A stretch of DNA of 64,000 nucleotides from Ulota crispa (taxonomy: Eukaryota; Streptophyta; Bryopsida; Orthotrichales; Orthotrichaceae), in contig OY987247.1 of assembly GCA_963920765.1 (NCBI GenBank), positions 7,536,471-7,600,470 on the forward strand, given 5' to 3'. Numbering within the stretch: position 1 is the first letter of the stretch; each line of letters starts with the position of its first letter. Position numbers and translations under genes: made by a program. This document shows positions 14,001 through 24,636 of this stretch, piece by piece. The notes beneath the pieces were generated by a model. It worked only from the letters and a program-made list of their open reading frames with translations, had not been told where the DNA came from and did not search any database.

Positions 14001-17000
14001 TGTCACTGTGCTTCACTGTGTAAGTCAGTTCTTGTTCAAACCTCCGCTTTTGTAATCCTTCTTAGTTATAAGTGCAATGGCGCTCGGTTGTTCAGTCACG
14101 AGCAATGAGCAGGGAGATCAAAAAAACAATAGCAACACAGGTAAATGAAATGACAAAAAAAAAATGGTAAAAATTTGAATATATTTGGCAAAAAACTGGT
14201 AGTTTAAATATACAAGTCATATCTGGTGCATGCACTTAAGAACCGGTTGAAATGAGAAATGCCATATTTGTTTTTGCTGTCCAAACACTGGTTACTAGCG
14301 GATTCCTCTGTCTCTTCAAGCCAGTTGCGTATGCCGCTGTGCTTCAAGCTGTAAGTCTGTCCTTTCTTAAACCTGCATTTTCGTAGTTCTTCTTAGGATT
14401 TCATGTAAAATGAGTCACGAGCCAGATTCCTCTGTCTTTTCTAGCCAAATGTGTGTCGCTGTGCTTCACTCTGTAAGTCCGTTCTTGTTTGAACCTCCGC
14501 TTTTGTAATCCTTCTTAGTAATTAGTGCAATGGCGCTCGGCTGTTTAGTCACGGCAATGAGCAGGGAGATCCAAAAAACAATAGAAACATAAGGTAAATG
14601 AAATGACAAAAAAAATTGGTAGAAATTTGAATATATTTGGTAAAAAATCTGGTAGTTTAAATATACAAGCCATATCCAGTGCATGCACTTAAGAACCGGT
14701 TGAAATGAGAAATGCCGTTTTTTTAGCTGGTGAAACTCAAAATCTCTTTGGACACCGGTCACGAGCGGATTCCTCTGTCTCTTCAAGCCAATTGTATTGC
14801 GCTGTGCTTCAAGCTATAAGCCTATTCTTGTTTCAACCTCCGCCTTTGCAATTCTTCTTATTATTTAATGCAATGGCGCTCGTTTGTTCAGTAACGAGCG
14901 GATTTTTCTGTCAGTTCGTGGCTAGTTCATGCTGCTGTGCTTCACGTTGTAAGCAAGCGTGTCATATTGGAACCTAATTCCAACAGTTGTCGTTAGTAGT
15001 GTTCATGGACGCTGCTAGGCTTAGCAGAATTTCCATCAATTTTTTTATTGCTACAAAACATGTGAATATCACAGTAATGAATTTGAAATTATAGCACATT
15101 TAGCATCGTATTTTTAGCAGATTGAGTTAATTATGAAAATTTTGCGGGAGCAGTGGTTGATAAGGTTTAAGCGAAATGGTGCGTGGTTGATGGATAATGA
15201 TTTGCAGTGAGTTGTGCGATTGTTGGCATCTTTTGCATCCGTTTCTTTTGGTGTGGTTAATTTTGCATGTTGTTTTGCGGGGCAGTAGGTGAAGGCCTTG
15301 GAAGCACAGAATGTGGTACACTATGATTTGAAGTGTGACAACGTTTTGTTGGAGCCTCTGTCGTCCACGTTGTCCGAGGAAGACTTTTGGCAACCAAAAT
15401 GGCCTTCGTTAGACAAGGCGTGTGCAATCCCGTTTCGTGTTTCGATTACCGACTTTGGTCAAAGCAAGGTCCGTATCGGATTACATGTCTCATGTACCTT
15501 TTGCACGATATACAGTCATTCATTACAAAAATCTGCATTAGGTTGACAAAGTGGTGAGGTAATAGTTTCATGTACTCAGGGCTAGCCATTTGGCGTGCTA
15601 CACACGCATTTTCTAAATCAGATAAAGCTTTAGCTAGGTCAGAAATCTGTTTCATGGCAGGATGTTCTGCAAATAGACATACCGACTTACTGCAAACTAA
15701 CATAGGAAGTGTAGTCACTTGGCGATTTTACAACCCTCCATTGTATTTTGTTATTTTTGTAATTTGAGTTTTCTGCCTTCGCAAATATGGGGATACCTCG
15801 CCCTATCTTGCCCTCGGGGGCTTCAGGTGATAGTTTCATGCAGGCCTTATGTTGAGTTAATGTTAATGTGACATAGATGGCATTAACTTAATCTTATTGT
15901 GGCAATTGTGATCTCTACATTGGCTTGACATTACATTTGCAAGTATTAAGTTCCCGAAGAAGTTAATGGGGGAGTTAGTGGATCAAATAAGGGATTCATT
16001 GAGATGTTTTTTTCACATTTTTAATATCTGGACCTGACTTTTTTAGGCTTCGATTGTGGAAGGAGGAGAATGCACTGCTCGCAATCGAGGGACCGAGTGT
16101 GTGAAAAGCCCTGAAATGCTCAAATTGTTGAGCAGCAGTGGCAACGTGGATGCTCGGCGAGCCAGTACCTCAAGCTTGGATGAGGAAACATCAGTTGGCA
16201 AGGCCGGTGATGTGTGGGGGCTGGGCTGCCTATTGTATGAGCTTCTGACGGGGGAATATCTTCTGTATGATGACGACTGGGTCCGCTTCTTCATGCGCGT
16301 GACATTAGCCACAGAGGTAAAATTTGTCTCTTAAACTAACTTGCTGTGAAGGCCCTGTGAGGCACTGTGGGGGTGTGTCCTTGGATTTGCTGTAAGCGGT
16401 TTGTTTACCAGAAATTTATGAGAATACATAGGAGTAGTAAAGTTTGTGAAATACATAGAAGTGTAATGCCAAGTGCCCCTTCCCCTACAGCAAAAGTGGG
16501 GGACAATTCCGCCTTCAATGCCTTTTAAAAAAAATTCAATTAGGGTTTCTGCTTTCCTAGATTAACCTGGAAAACACGTTGAGTGCCTATTCACACTCCT
16601 CCCTAGGAGTCTTGAGGCCGAGACATTGCTATTTGAAGTCCAGTATACATTATGACAAACCACCAAATATATATAAGCTAGATGGGTAGAGTGATCTTGT
16701 TTGTTTGTCCATCTTGTGGGCTGATGGTAAATGAAGCAGCATTTCATAGGATGTTAAAAGTGTCTGATAATAATATGGGTGTTCATGTGGCACTCATTGT
16801 TAAGATTTTTTTATTGAGAAAATTATGAAGCCCTTAAGGACGGCTCTACAATTTTTTACGAATCACATCGTTATAATACCTATTTATGGTTGAAATGTCT
16901 CTTTCTGAAGGTTTGTCTGTAAGTCTCTTAAAATCATAGTCATTCGATATAAATTCACTGTGAGCTGGTGGATTCTGACGCAAACCTTCTCTCTCAAATT

Positions 17001-17730
17001 TTACCATGTAGTAGAAAGTAGAAACGTTTGCTCCTCATTAACTCTGGATGTACAAATGGCGGCATTTCTATCCTTTTTGGGTGGACAATCTAAGATAGTG
17101 TTACGCAAATTTTAGAATAGTAATTACAATTCCAACTGTAACAATAGATGCATTATACCAGCTGTTTTTGGGCATCAAATTTTGATTGATCTATTGTCCA
17201 CCTTCAAAGATTTTCTTTAATTTGCCAAGCAGGCTTCTTGTAGTGTATGAACCGTTAAAGAGTTAAGCACTGAACTAGGGGTTGGGCTTCTCTTGTAGGA
17301 ACTGATACCTGATGAAAAAGCTGCCAAGCTAGACAACCACGCCCTTGTTATTGACTTCCTGCGGTTCATTCTCATCCGAGACCCAATCAGGCGACCATCT
17401 CTGGATGACCTTCTAGTTCACCTTGAGCAGCTGCAGGCAACACTGAGAAGCGACAGCACGCCGCAGCCCCGGTTTCAGGATGAGTCTACAGCGTCTGATA
17501 TATTTGACGAGTTAACCTCGGATACGGAAAACGACGAACCTCAGATTCTTCTGCCTGCAAATGTTCGCCCATTGCAGCATCATGCAGATGTGTACAAAAG
17601 ATGTCAGACCCTCAATAAAGCACAGCGTAGACAGAGTCAACCTGGTATTGCTCTCAGGGCAAAGAGGCAGCCAAGGTTCTGGCAGAGGTGCTGTTCGTGT
17701 TGTTGGAGGAATTTAGACGCGATGCGGTAA
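5003..17730 (+). CDS. Large protein kinase: ~1,820-aa unknown N-terminal region plus C-terminal Ser/Thr-type kinase domain
   Basis: Proposed exons are 5003-5668, 5893-10478, 10583-10662, 10755-10918, 12074-12139, 13628-13897, 15289-15468, 16047-16316 and 17299-17730. All joins keep frame at GT-AG sites, giving 6,714 nt or 2,237 aa. The kinase domain starts at about residue 1824 with the glycine loop RIAQGALSQ|VYIATKK. The lysine in VVLK is K1854 and the helix-C glutamate in FSEVQIL is E1874. The catalytic loop HYDLKCDN has D1957 and N1962, and ITDFG has D1999. The P+1 segment GTECVKSPEM, DVWGLGCLLYELLTG (D2059) and RDPIRRP (R2126) follow, so all key residues are present and the enzyme should be active. 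HYD replaces the usual HRD. The N-terminal part has no family I can name; it is rich in Leu/Ile/Cys/Trp and probably helical. It ends in a segment PFYLFYHINHANNE just before the kinase. The start at 5003 is the first ATG after an in-frame stop, but upstream exons are possible. Substrate and location are unknown. Confidence 0.75.
11168..11300. mobile_element. Hairpin MITE in the intron between exons 4 and 5 of the kinase gene
   Basis: Left arm 11169-11226 starts CACTAGTGGAAAACTTTATT. The right arm 11242-11300 is its near-perfect reverse complement, with a loop of about 15 bases. The whole unit would fold into one long hairpin. No coding content. Confidence 0.65.
12074..17730 (+). CDS. Kinase-domain exons 5-9 of the large kinase gene
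   Basis: Five exons code for nearly the whole kinase domain and a ~100-aa tail. Exons 4/5, 5/6, 6/7, 7/8 and 8/9 all join in phase 0. Exon 5 (12074-12139) is only 22 codons and carries strands 2-3 and the catalytic lysine. Exon 6 (13628-13897) carries helix C and the hinge (VLVLKHYKCSLRAWR). Exon 7 holds the catalytic loop and DFG, exon 8 the activation segment, a Ser/Arg-rich insert (RRASTSSLDEE) and helix F. Exon 9 carries helices G-I and a tail rich in Asp/Glu, then Arg/Cys (RFWQRCCSCCWRNLDAMR), before the stop at 17728-17730. Exons 6-9 are visibly GC-rich compared with exons 1-5. The exon 6 acceptor (GAGCAG|GTGG) lacks a pyrimidine tract. A longer exon open back to 13550 is the alternative, but it would place about 26 extra residues between the lysine and helix C. 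Confidence 0.8.
13005..13520. mobile_element. MITE with long inverted repeats and 13-bp flanking repeats
   Basis: Left arm GGAAAATATCAAAAATGCCC from 13005 continues for over 100 bases through runs of 'ATATCAAATATACCCC' type. The right arm, ending 13520, is the inverse (GGGGCATTTTCGATGTTTTC). The flanks 12992-13004 and 13521-13533 are both AGATTTTATTTTA, which fits a target-site duplication, though part may be coincidental in AT-rich DNA. It sits in the intron just before kinase exon 6, about 107 bases from the exon. Confidence 0.65.
13875..14990 (+). repeat. Tandem duplication (~455-bp unit, three copies) carrying copies of the kinase exon 6 splice donor
   Basis: The end of exon 6 and its donor (GCCGCTGTGCTGCAAGCT|GT) recur in the following intron. 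Clear A-type copies lie near 14325 (GCCGCTGTGCTTCAAGCTGT) and 14790 (degenerate, donor changed to AT). B-type half-copies (CACTGTGCTTCACTGTGTAA and similar) lie near 14000, 14450 and 14925. Spacing of A to A and B to B is about 450-475 bases, so the unit is a two-part repeat. Shared stretches include CGCTCGG..GTTCAGTCACG and GAACCGGTTGAAATGAGAAA. Several copies keep a usable GTAAGT. Confidence 0.75.
15469..16046. other. Kinase-gene intron 7, no further feature
   Basis: Starts GTCCGT after AAG and ends TTTTTTAG. No inserted repeat or RNA gene recognised. Confidence 0.5.
16317..17298. other. Kinase-gene intron 8, no further feature
   Basis: Starts GTAAAA after GAG and ends TCTTGTAG. No exon-like or repeat structure was recognised in it. 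Confidence 0.5.
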
Positions 17731-18600
17731 CAGTGGTATTCCAAAGCCTGCAACTGACGTCGGTGGTTCCTTTCTTGTAGTTGTCAACATGACTTTGACG
17801 AGCTGAAGGATTTGTCTAGCAGGTCATAATTGGGGAATGGTATGGGGCTACAGTGGTGGCTTGCCAAGAGCTCATAACATTCTATACCACACCGCGCGCA
17901 CCTCCTCTTTTCCTCCCAAGAAGTGAAGCCCCTGCTGCAGGATGATTTTCCTTTCTGACTCCAGAAAGTGAGAACCACGATCATATCTGTTCAGGTTCAT
18001 CTTGCTTATGGCCTCTCCCTTGGTCATGTGACACAGGTGAGACCACAATTTTGCTTGGTGTGATCACCAAGACTTGCAACTTGAAATATTTTTCCTAAGT
18101 TGGAGTTCTGGGGAAGAATGTCTGGATGAATTAAGATATCAAGATTCAGTGTTCACAAAGAGAATGGTTGGAGGTTGGAGAATGTTATGTTTCAAACAAG
18201 CGATGAGAATTCCAATGACAGTAAATAATGGTGGTGTGCTGTAGAAGGTTAATGATTTCGCGATTGATGTGTACCTTTGTAGTTCGTGATTGGCAAGGTG
18301 ACCTTCTAAGTTTAGTAAATAGAACATTTCTTAATTTCATGTATTAACGCAGATAACTTGTCACTGTTTATGGAACATCCCCAAAATGTTGTTTCCATGA
18401 ATTATTATTATTATTATTTTTCCATTTAGCGTTGTTATGTAAACCAGTGACTTGGGCTATAACCTCTTATAAAAGTTGTGTTTTAGTTTATTGCTTAAGT
18501 TTGTCAAAGCTCTTCAGCATAACTAATATAAGGGTTGGTTTAGGTAACATAAGTATTCTACTTTTAATGTCCAAGTCATTTTAGAGTTGAAGCTGGAGTT
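17731..18600 (+). other. 3' flank and probable 3' UTR of the kinase gene
   Basis: Composition stays less AT-rich than the intergenic average for about 300 bases after the stop, as expected for a UTR. No definite polyadenylation signal could be chosen. A short ATT run lies near 18405. Confidence 0.35.
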
Positions 18601-18633
18601 TCGTCTAATCCAAGAGCCTATCGATGTATGTGC

Positions 18634-18864
18634 AGGTACCGTTCAAACTCTGTCTGAATTTGTGCACGGTTGCAGTATTGATCTGCAGAAGCTTAACGCT
18701 AAGTATGAGAACTTATTTGGAGCTGTAATGAGAAGGAAGACTGAAGTCATAGAATCAGTATGAATATCTGTGAGACAAAAGGTATCTGAATTCTGTGAAT
18801 CCATTGAATACTTCAATGGCACCATGAGTAAGCAGCTTCTACAAAAACTTGATCATGGATACAG
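18634..18864 (+). pseudogene. Coding-like relic with one in-frame TGA, family unknown
   Basis: Read from 18634, AGTVQTLSEFVHGCSIDLQK continues with a hydrophilic, helix-like peptide (LNAKYENLFGAVMRRKTEVI). One TGA follows at 18761, then 30 or so codons of the same character (VRQKVSEFCESIEYFNGTMS) up to a GATACAG near 18864. The base composition resembles the kinase exons nearby, not the AT-rich background. It may be a decayed exon of a coiled-coil protein. An unrelated alternative is a real exon with a sequencing error. Confidence 0.35.
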
Positions 18865-19591
18865 TTTTTTGATGAACTGAGTCTCATTACTTGAACAATA
18901 GATGCATGAAACGAAAGGATTGCTTGGTCATTGCACGAAAGCTTTGTTGCCGTATGATATCAAAAGGGGATGCTTTTTTAAAAGGTACTGTATCGTTGTC
19001 TTGTTAAACTGGTAAAATTTGAGAAATTGGTACATTTCTAGATTCTAGTGTTGAACCTCAGATACGCATTATAGCTGGTTCATTTTATTTTTTCATTAAT
19101 ATTTTTGGCACATATGACTGGTTGCTGCAACTAAGTTGGAGCTACAAATATCTTGACTGACCCTCTTGACGGGCGCGGTTTACTGCACATACGTGGGGCT
19201 AGAATGGAAAAGCTCAGCTTTGTTTATAATCAAGGATAATAGTAATAATTTGCCCCCTACTTTGTCGTTGTTCAGTTGTATTCTAGACTATAGCAGGGTC
19301 TCTGAATCCAAGCGTGAATTCAAAAATTCTCAAATTCACTCTCCATAGTAAATATCTAACTCTTACATTTTCTGGCGGGTGAAATATCAGAGCTTTTCCA
19401 CCCTGGTCCCACATCGCCGACCCTCACCTGACATTTTGTTTCTACTCAAAGTTTTGTTTACGTATATGTCACAGTTTTGAAGGTTTGAGATACACTGCTA
19501 TAAATAACTAACTGTGTGACAGTATTGGGATTATGTTGACAAAATTAGAACACTTCCGTGGTATCAAACTTGAGCAAATGATCAACAATTA

Positions 19592-19990
19592 GGGAATTAC
19601 TACAGCAACACCCTAAATTGCTAACAAGACACCCCCTCTGAGCATGAAAATGTGAATTTTAATATTGATTTTGTTGATTTTTTTATTTGGATCAAAAGAT
19701 TTGTTTCACCTTTATCATTTTAAGGCTATACTATAAAAAAAAGGTGTACTTTAATTTCAAATAAAAAATATAGGACTTTTGAGTTACTTAAAGCAAAAAT
19801 ATATCAAAAAATAGTATTGGTGCAATAATATATCAAATTTTTTATTTATTTGTCATGTTTTCTTTCAAGGAGGTGATAATGTTGTGATTGAATGAATGAT
19901 GGATCACTTAATAAATGAAAAATAGCACTAAATTATCAAATTTCATGCTCGGAGGGGGTGTCCCATTAGCAATGTCGCTGTAGTAATTCT
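19592..19990. mobile_element. MITE with ~55-bp inverted repeats and 9-bp target duplication (Mutator-like)
   Basis: Left end GGGAATTACTACAGCAACAC and right end (reverse complement) AGAATTACTACAGCGACA pair over about 55 bases, both including a GACACCCCCTC..GAGCATGAAA stretch. The flanks 19583-19591 and 19991-19999 are both CAACAATTA. Long terminal inverted repeats with a 9-bp target duplication are typical of Mutator-like elements. No coding content. Confidence 0.65.
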
Positions 19991-19999
19991 CAACAATTA

Positions 20000-21840
20000 T
20001 TGCTTGAAATTGTTGGTTTTGTTAGATTTTGTGCGCTTTCACAGGTTTGTTGTAATGAGATAATTGAGAACAATGTCTTGCACATGCAAGGGGCATAAAG
20101 GGAACCACCTAAAACTGTCCTCTTAAGATTTTGGATATTCCTTTTAGTGTAAGGTAGTGTGCTTGTGCTCATAAACCATCCATCTAAGGGCTAAAACTAA
20201 ATTTTGGGGAGATGAAACTTCTTGAACTATTTTTCAATAAATTTTTCTTGAAAGACAAGAAGAATTGACATCTAACCCAAGTTGTTTCATATTTTTTACA
20301 GCTTTGTGAAATTAGTTATGAAATTTTGAAGTGAAAAGGCCATAGGCCTCTAAAACCGCCCACCTCAAATGTACATCACTTGTACATTATTGAAAAGGCT
20401 ATGAAAAACAATATGTAAAAACAAAGTACATATGAGGAGGTGCACCACTTTAGAGATTGCATGCTTTTAGAACCGCCTACCTTAGTTGAGAACCACCTAC
20501 TTGGAATATGATAACTTTTGACTTGTGACTTCTTACTTCTTTCTTCTTGCTTTGGTTATACATATAATATCTTCTTGTACCACTAGCAAAATTTTGAGCC
20601 CTCCAGATGGCCCTTATGAATGCGTGCTTGCTACATAACGGAGGTAAAAAAAACAGTAAATAAAATAAAATAAATAAATAAATAAATTAGTGGTTAATAC
20701 AGTGTGTCATATAATATGAGTGCATGATAAAGGTTAGATCTGACCTTTGAAATGGTCAGAAATTTTCTCTATAAGCACATCTCTTAAGGGCCTTTTAGAG
20801 GGCTCAAATTTTTCCTAATGCTTTGTTGGGTTTTCTAGTCTTAGCTATCAACATAAACTTGGCTTTATACTGGAATTGAAGAAAATCAACTAAAATCAAT
20901 TGAAAAAACTCAAATATTTCCTAAACCCTAAGCACCCTATTTGCCAGATTTTGGATGAAAGTAGCTTGTATTAGTAAACTTACTGGATGAGTGTGCACAA
21001 ATTGTTTGTTCACTCTAATTTCAAGGCACTTTTTCCTTACATGTGTGCATTCTAGGGCGCTAATTAGTCTACCTTGACAAAAACCAAAATAAAAAAAACC
21101 CGAGGGAGAATAAGAGCTTGGAGTCGCAGTAAGCTTACCTAGCATAGTAGTCATGTGTGCATTTCTCCACCTTGCCATCTTAAGCCAAACTTTGTCATTA
21201 CAAACCACCAGTCAGGCCTCGCCACCTGGCCAAGCAGATGGCAGGTGGCGGGGTTGAAAAACTTCATGCACCCTAAAAGAGAGGCAAAAAGAAAAAGATG
21301 AAGAAAACAGACGGGCAAGAGGGGGTAGGGGGGCAACAAGCATTTGAAATCCAAATGGGACTTACTACCGAGGGGCTTCGATCCACGTGGTAATCTTGAA
21401 TCTTGTCGCGCAAACGCATCCTGCGACTCCACAGCTGCAAGGGCATGAGTGCTAGCTAGTGACAGACAAATAATTGTGGTTCTACAACTTCTCATCAAAA
21501 GTTGGATTCTAAGTATGTTGCATTATAAAAAACCAAAATCAGAAAAAACATTATTGTTTCATGGTTTCTTATAGTTTTATTTTTTCAAACTTTTTCTTTG
21601 GAGGGCTTTTTTATTATATTTACTTAATATTTACAACAAAGTTTCCACTTGCTCGTTGTCAAACACTTCAAAAATTGATTTCATAGACATGATTTTAGAT
21701 CAATTTAGTGTTATAGAACTTGGAACATGTCAGTCTCAATTTTTAGGTCTAGACTAATCAAATTTTGAAAAGTCAACAAAATGTGGAACTTGGAATTTGG
21801 AACAAAGTGTGTAGACACCACAAGGTGCAACTTTTAATTA
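20000..21840. other. Intergenic, weak inverted repeats only
   Basis: An imperfect hairpin-like pair (CCACCTCAAATGTACATCA near 20361 and ACATATGAGGAGGTG near 20428) resembles the one at 28814-28923. A (TAAA)n run lies near 20665. A minus-strand frame at 21498-21151 has no recognisable domain and is taken as fortuitous. Confidence 0.4.
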
Positions 21841-22100
21841 AACTAGATGTTGGCGCTTGCTAAGCTACGCATTCACCATTTGAATTTTATTAGGATATTT
21901 AGAAGTCTAATAGAATGCATAGTAATCTTTTTGAGTAAGTTTCAAATGGTATCTATGTGATAATGTCACAAAGATTGGATATGTGACATTAGAAATAGTT
22001 AGATGCGATATTACAAAGATCATTGTGATTTTAATAGTATGATGTCATGGAGATTGGACATGTGATGTGATATTACATAGATCATGTGATTTTAGTAGTA
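21841..22100. repeat. Dispersed repeat, second copy in ISU intron 1
   Basis: AACTAGATGTTGGCGCTTGC and the following 250 bases resemble 33068-33290 (AACTAGCGGTTGACGCTTGC). Shared blocks include TTGAATTTTATTAG and GTGATTTTAGTAGTATGATG. No coding potential or terminal structure was identified. Confidence 0.5.
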
Positions 22101-22140
22101 TTATGATGACATCATTGGCACTTGTAATTATGAACAAAAC

Positions 22141-23326
22141 ACGGTATCACATGAATGAAATAGCATTTATCATTTGAGCACTTGTACATTCAACCAAATT
22201 GTAGCAATATCATGTTAAGATTGAAGAGCAATCTAGCAATCTCATCAACTTTAACTTTTTACAATAATGCAAGCCAAGAGTTCTCAACAAATGGTAAGGA
22301 AAAAATTGCAAGAGAGCCACCCCTTTAGAACTTGACATGTTTATATTAGAAATTGGGGTTTAAGTTAGCTACCCAAATTATGCCATGAACCCTAATTGGT
22401 TGGTAATAAAATAACTATCGGATAATTTTATTCCTTGTTGTTACTTAATTCACTATTCTATGTTGGTAGCTTGCAACTACTAGCTAACTATTCTATGCTA
22501 GTAGTTATCCAAGGCTAGGGTGAATTGATGCCCTCATTACCCCAACCTCAATGACTGGAGCCAGGACCTCAATTGCTCAATGAGGTCATGGACTTGTGGG
22601 TCAAGGTGAAAAAGCTTCAATGATTCACATTTCAAAATTTCTGAGATCTTGGAAATTTACCAATAGGAGATTAGGTTTTGAAAGTTTGAATTCAAATTTG
22701 GTTTCAAAAATCACAATTTACTTTCAAACCATAGAAGAAAACAATTGAACAACACCAAAATAGGAGACATATTATTACTTTTATCCATGCTTGAAATATT
22801 TCAAATTTTTTCTACCTTTACCCACAAATACAGATGTGCAAGGGACAAAGCCCAAAGCCCAGTTCATCTAGGCAAAGGGCAATGAGGGGTCAATTCACCC
22901 CTGCCGTTAACCCCTAAACATCATAGAGGATGTTTTTTGGATCTAGATTCCGGCTAAATCTTAGTCATCAAACTTTATCATCTCTATAATTATCCGTACA
23001 GTAGATTTTTGCACAAATTATAGATTTGCACTTGTTGGGAAGTTGTCAACAAATTTCTAAGGTGAATTTTTTTTGTTGCTTATACTCCAAGTTATTCCAT
23101 TTTGTTTAGAATGCTCTCCCAAAATTATTGTTCTGTTCGTGACGCTTAGAGATTAACCAATGGCCAAGATCTTTTACTTTAAGAATATGTCATCAAATAA
23201 TGTTAAAAATAGTTAGGTACTTAAGTTCTTTGTTTCTTTCACTAGAAAATCTTACATCGCAAAGCCGTTTGTGTTCACAAGTGCTCAATATAGTTTATAT
23301 ATTATTGGTTCTTTGAAGTACCAAAT
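22141..23326. other. Intergenic with one TTAACCCC end-like sequence
   Basis: The TTAACCCCTAAACATC stretch near 22905 looks like one end of the TTAA MITE family, but no partner end was found. Nothing else is recognised. Confidence 0.4.
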
Positions 23327-24636
23327 GTGAGTGCTCAAACCTCCCCCTCGAGAAGTAAGCGCAAGCATAACCGGGTTCTAATACAACTGGGAATGAGCTA
23401 TAACAGCAAGAAGGTGGTTTTGGTTGTAGATTTCCAACTAAAAATGCCTTCCAAGCAATGAATCTTTACTAACAAGCCTACAACATACAATGATGAGCAA
23501 AATAGAGTAATTTCCTAATTATTCACTATCAATGATGTGTAGTTGATTGAAATGGAAGTGGGAGTGATCATACCTTGTCCCGGGGGTCCACGGGCTCTGC
23601 AACGTGGTCATGAATAGCCTCCATTCTTCCTTGGCATAGTATAAAGGTTACTTTACCCAACCGGGCAGCGACTCTACTCTAGGGACGAATAATCACAACA
23701 GACCAGGGCGTTTCCCTCACAAGCACTCTTTGATAGACTGATCAAAAACCCTTGGTCATGCCGAATAATCACAACATTAGATGGGCTTCCAAAGGCTCAA
23801 AGAAGTCCTTGAATTGCCCTTTATTGGTCACTCTAATTCTAAAGGAGATAAAAGTGGCTCCTTGATGGGTGAAATTTGATAGCACTCTATCCTAAAAGTC
23901 AAGCTATGACGCAAAACAAAGCTTTGACTGAAAGTGAGGGCTTTTGTGATTTAAAACACCCTAAGATTAGTATCCAAGAATGGTCCTTAAATGATAATTG
24001 CCAAGATAACTTACTTGAAGCCAAAAAAATTGGTGGGAAGATCTAAACTATTAGTTTACCCCTTTGTTTTCTTTTATTTTTTCTGGCCTTTTGACTTCCT
24101 CTTCGAGCTGCCAGCCCTCGAACTCCGGGCCGCAGGGACAGGGCTGCAAGGGTTGGAGCTCTGGCACCCGGCCGGGGCCAGTTGATACCCGGATAGGGCC
24201 GATTGATACCCGGAAGGGCTGGTAGTGCCGGGGTCTCTTCGGAGAGCTCGTCGCAACAGAGTGTGATCAGAGGCGAACTGGTGAATGGGAGCTGGGATTT
24301 CGAAGGGGGAGGCAGGAGAGCTAGCTTGACAAAATGAGAGCTGAGCTAGATAGAAGGAGATTGGTGGAAATTGAGCCCAGCTTGACAGGGCTACGCTCGA
24401 CATATTTTGATCGAGGGTGGCTGGCTACGCTAGCTAGACTTTTGAGAGAGTTGGAGAGCTAAGCTCAACAGAATTTGGAACTGGGGGTGACTGGCTTAAA
24501 CTCAACAGAATTTGGGGAGAGCGATTGGCTATGATAGCTAGGATTCTGAGAGAATTGGAGAGCTAAGCTGGAGAGGAGGTGATCGGGGCGATTGAGCCAA
24601 GCTCGACAGAATTTGAAGAGAGGTGACTGGCTATGT
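23327..24636. mobile_element. LTR-like direct repeat, copy 1
   Basis: It starts TGTGAGTGCTCAAACCTCCC and matches the adjacent copy at 24637-25970 in the same orientation and order. Shared landmarks are CCTCGAGAAGTAA, CCTACAACATACAATGATGA, the twice-repeated GAATAATCACAACA, and a GC-rich 3' part with 'CAGGGCT..GGGTATCGGCA'-like words and degenerate 'GAGAGCTAAGCTCAACAGAA' repeats. Two long direct copies beginning TG suggest LTRs of a retrotransposon, but no internal gag-pol frame lies between them. A tandem repeat of another element is equally possible. Confidence 0.45.

Noticed and set aside
21151..21498. Minus-strand 115-codon frame with a signal-peptide-like start
   Set aside because: No recognisable motif, no supporting composition on flanks, and low-complexity purine runs generate much of the frame.
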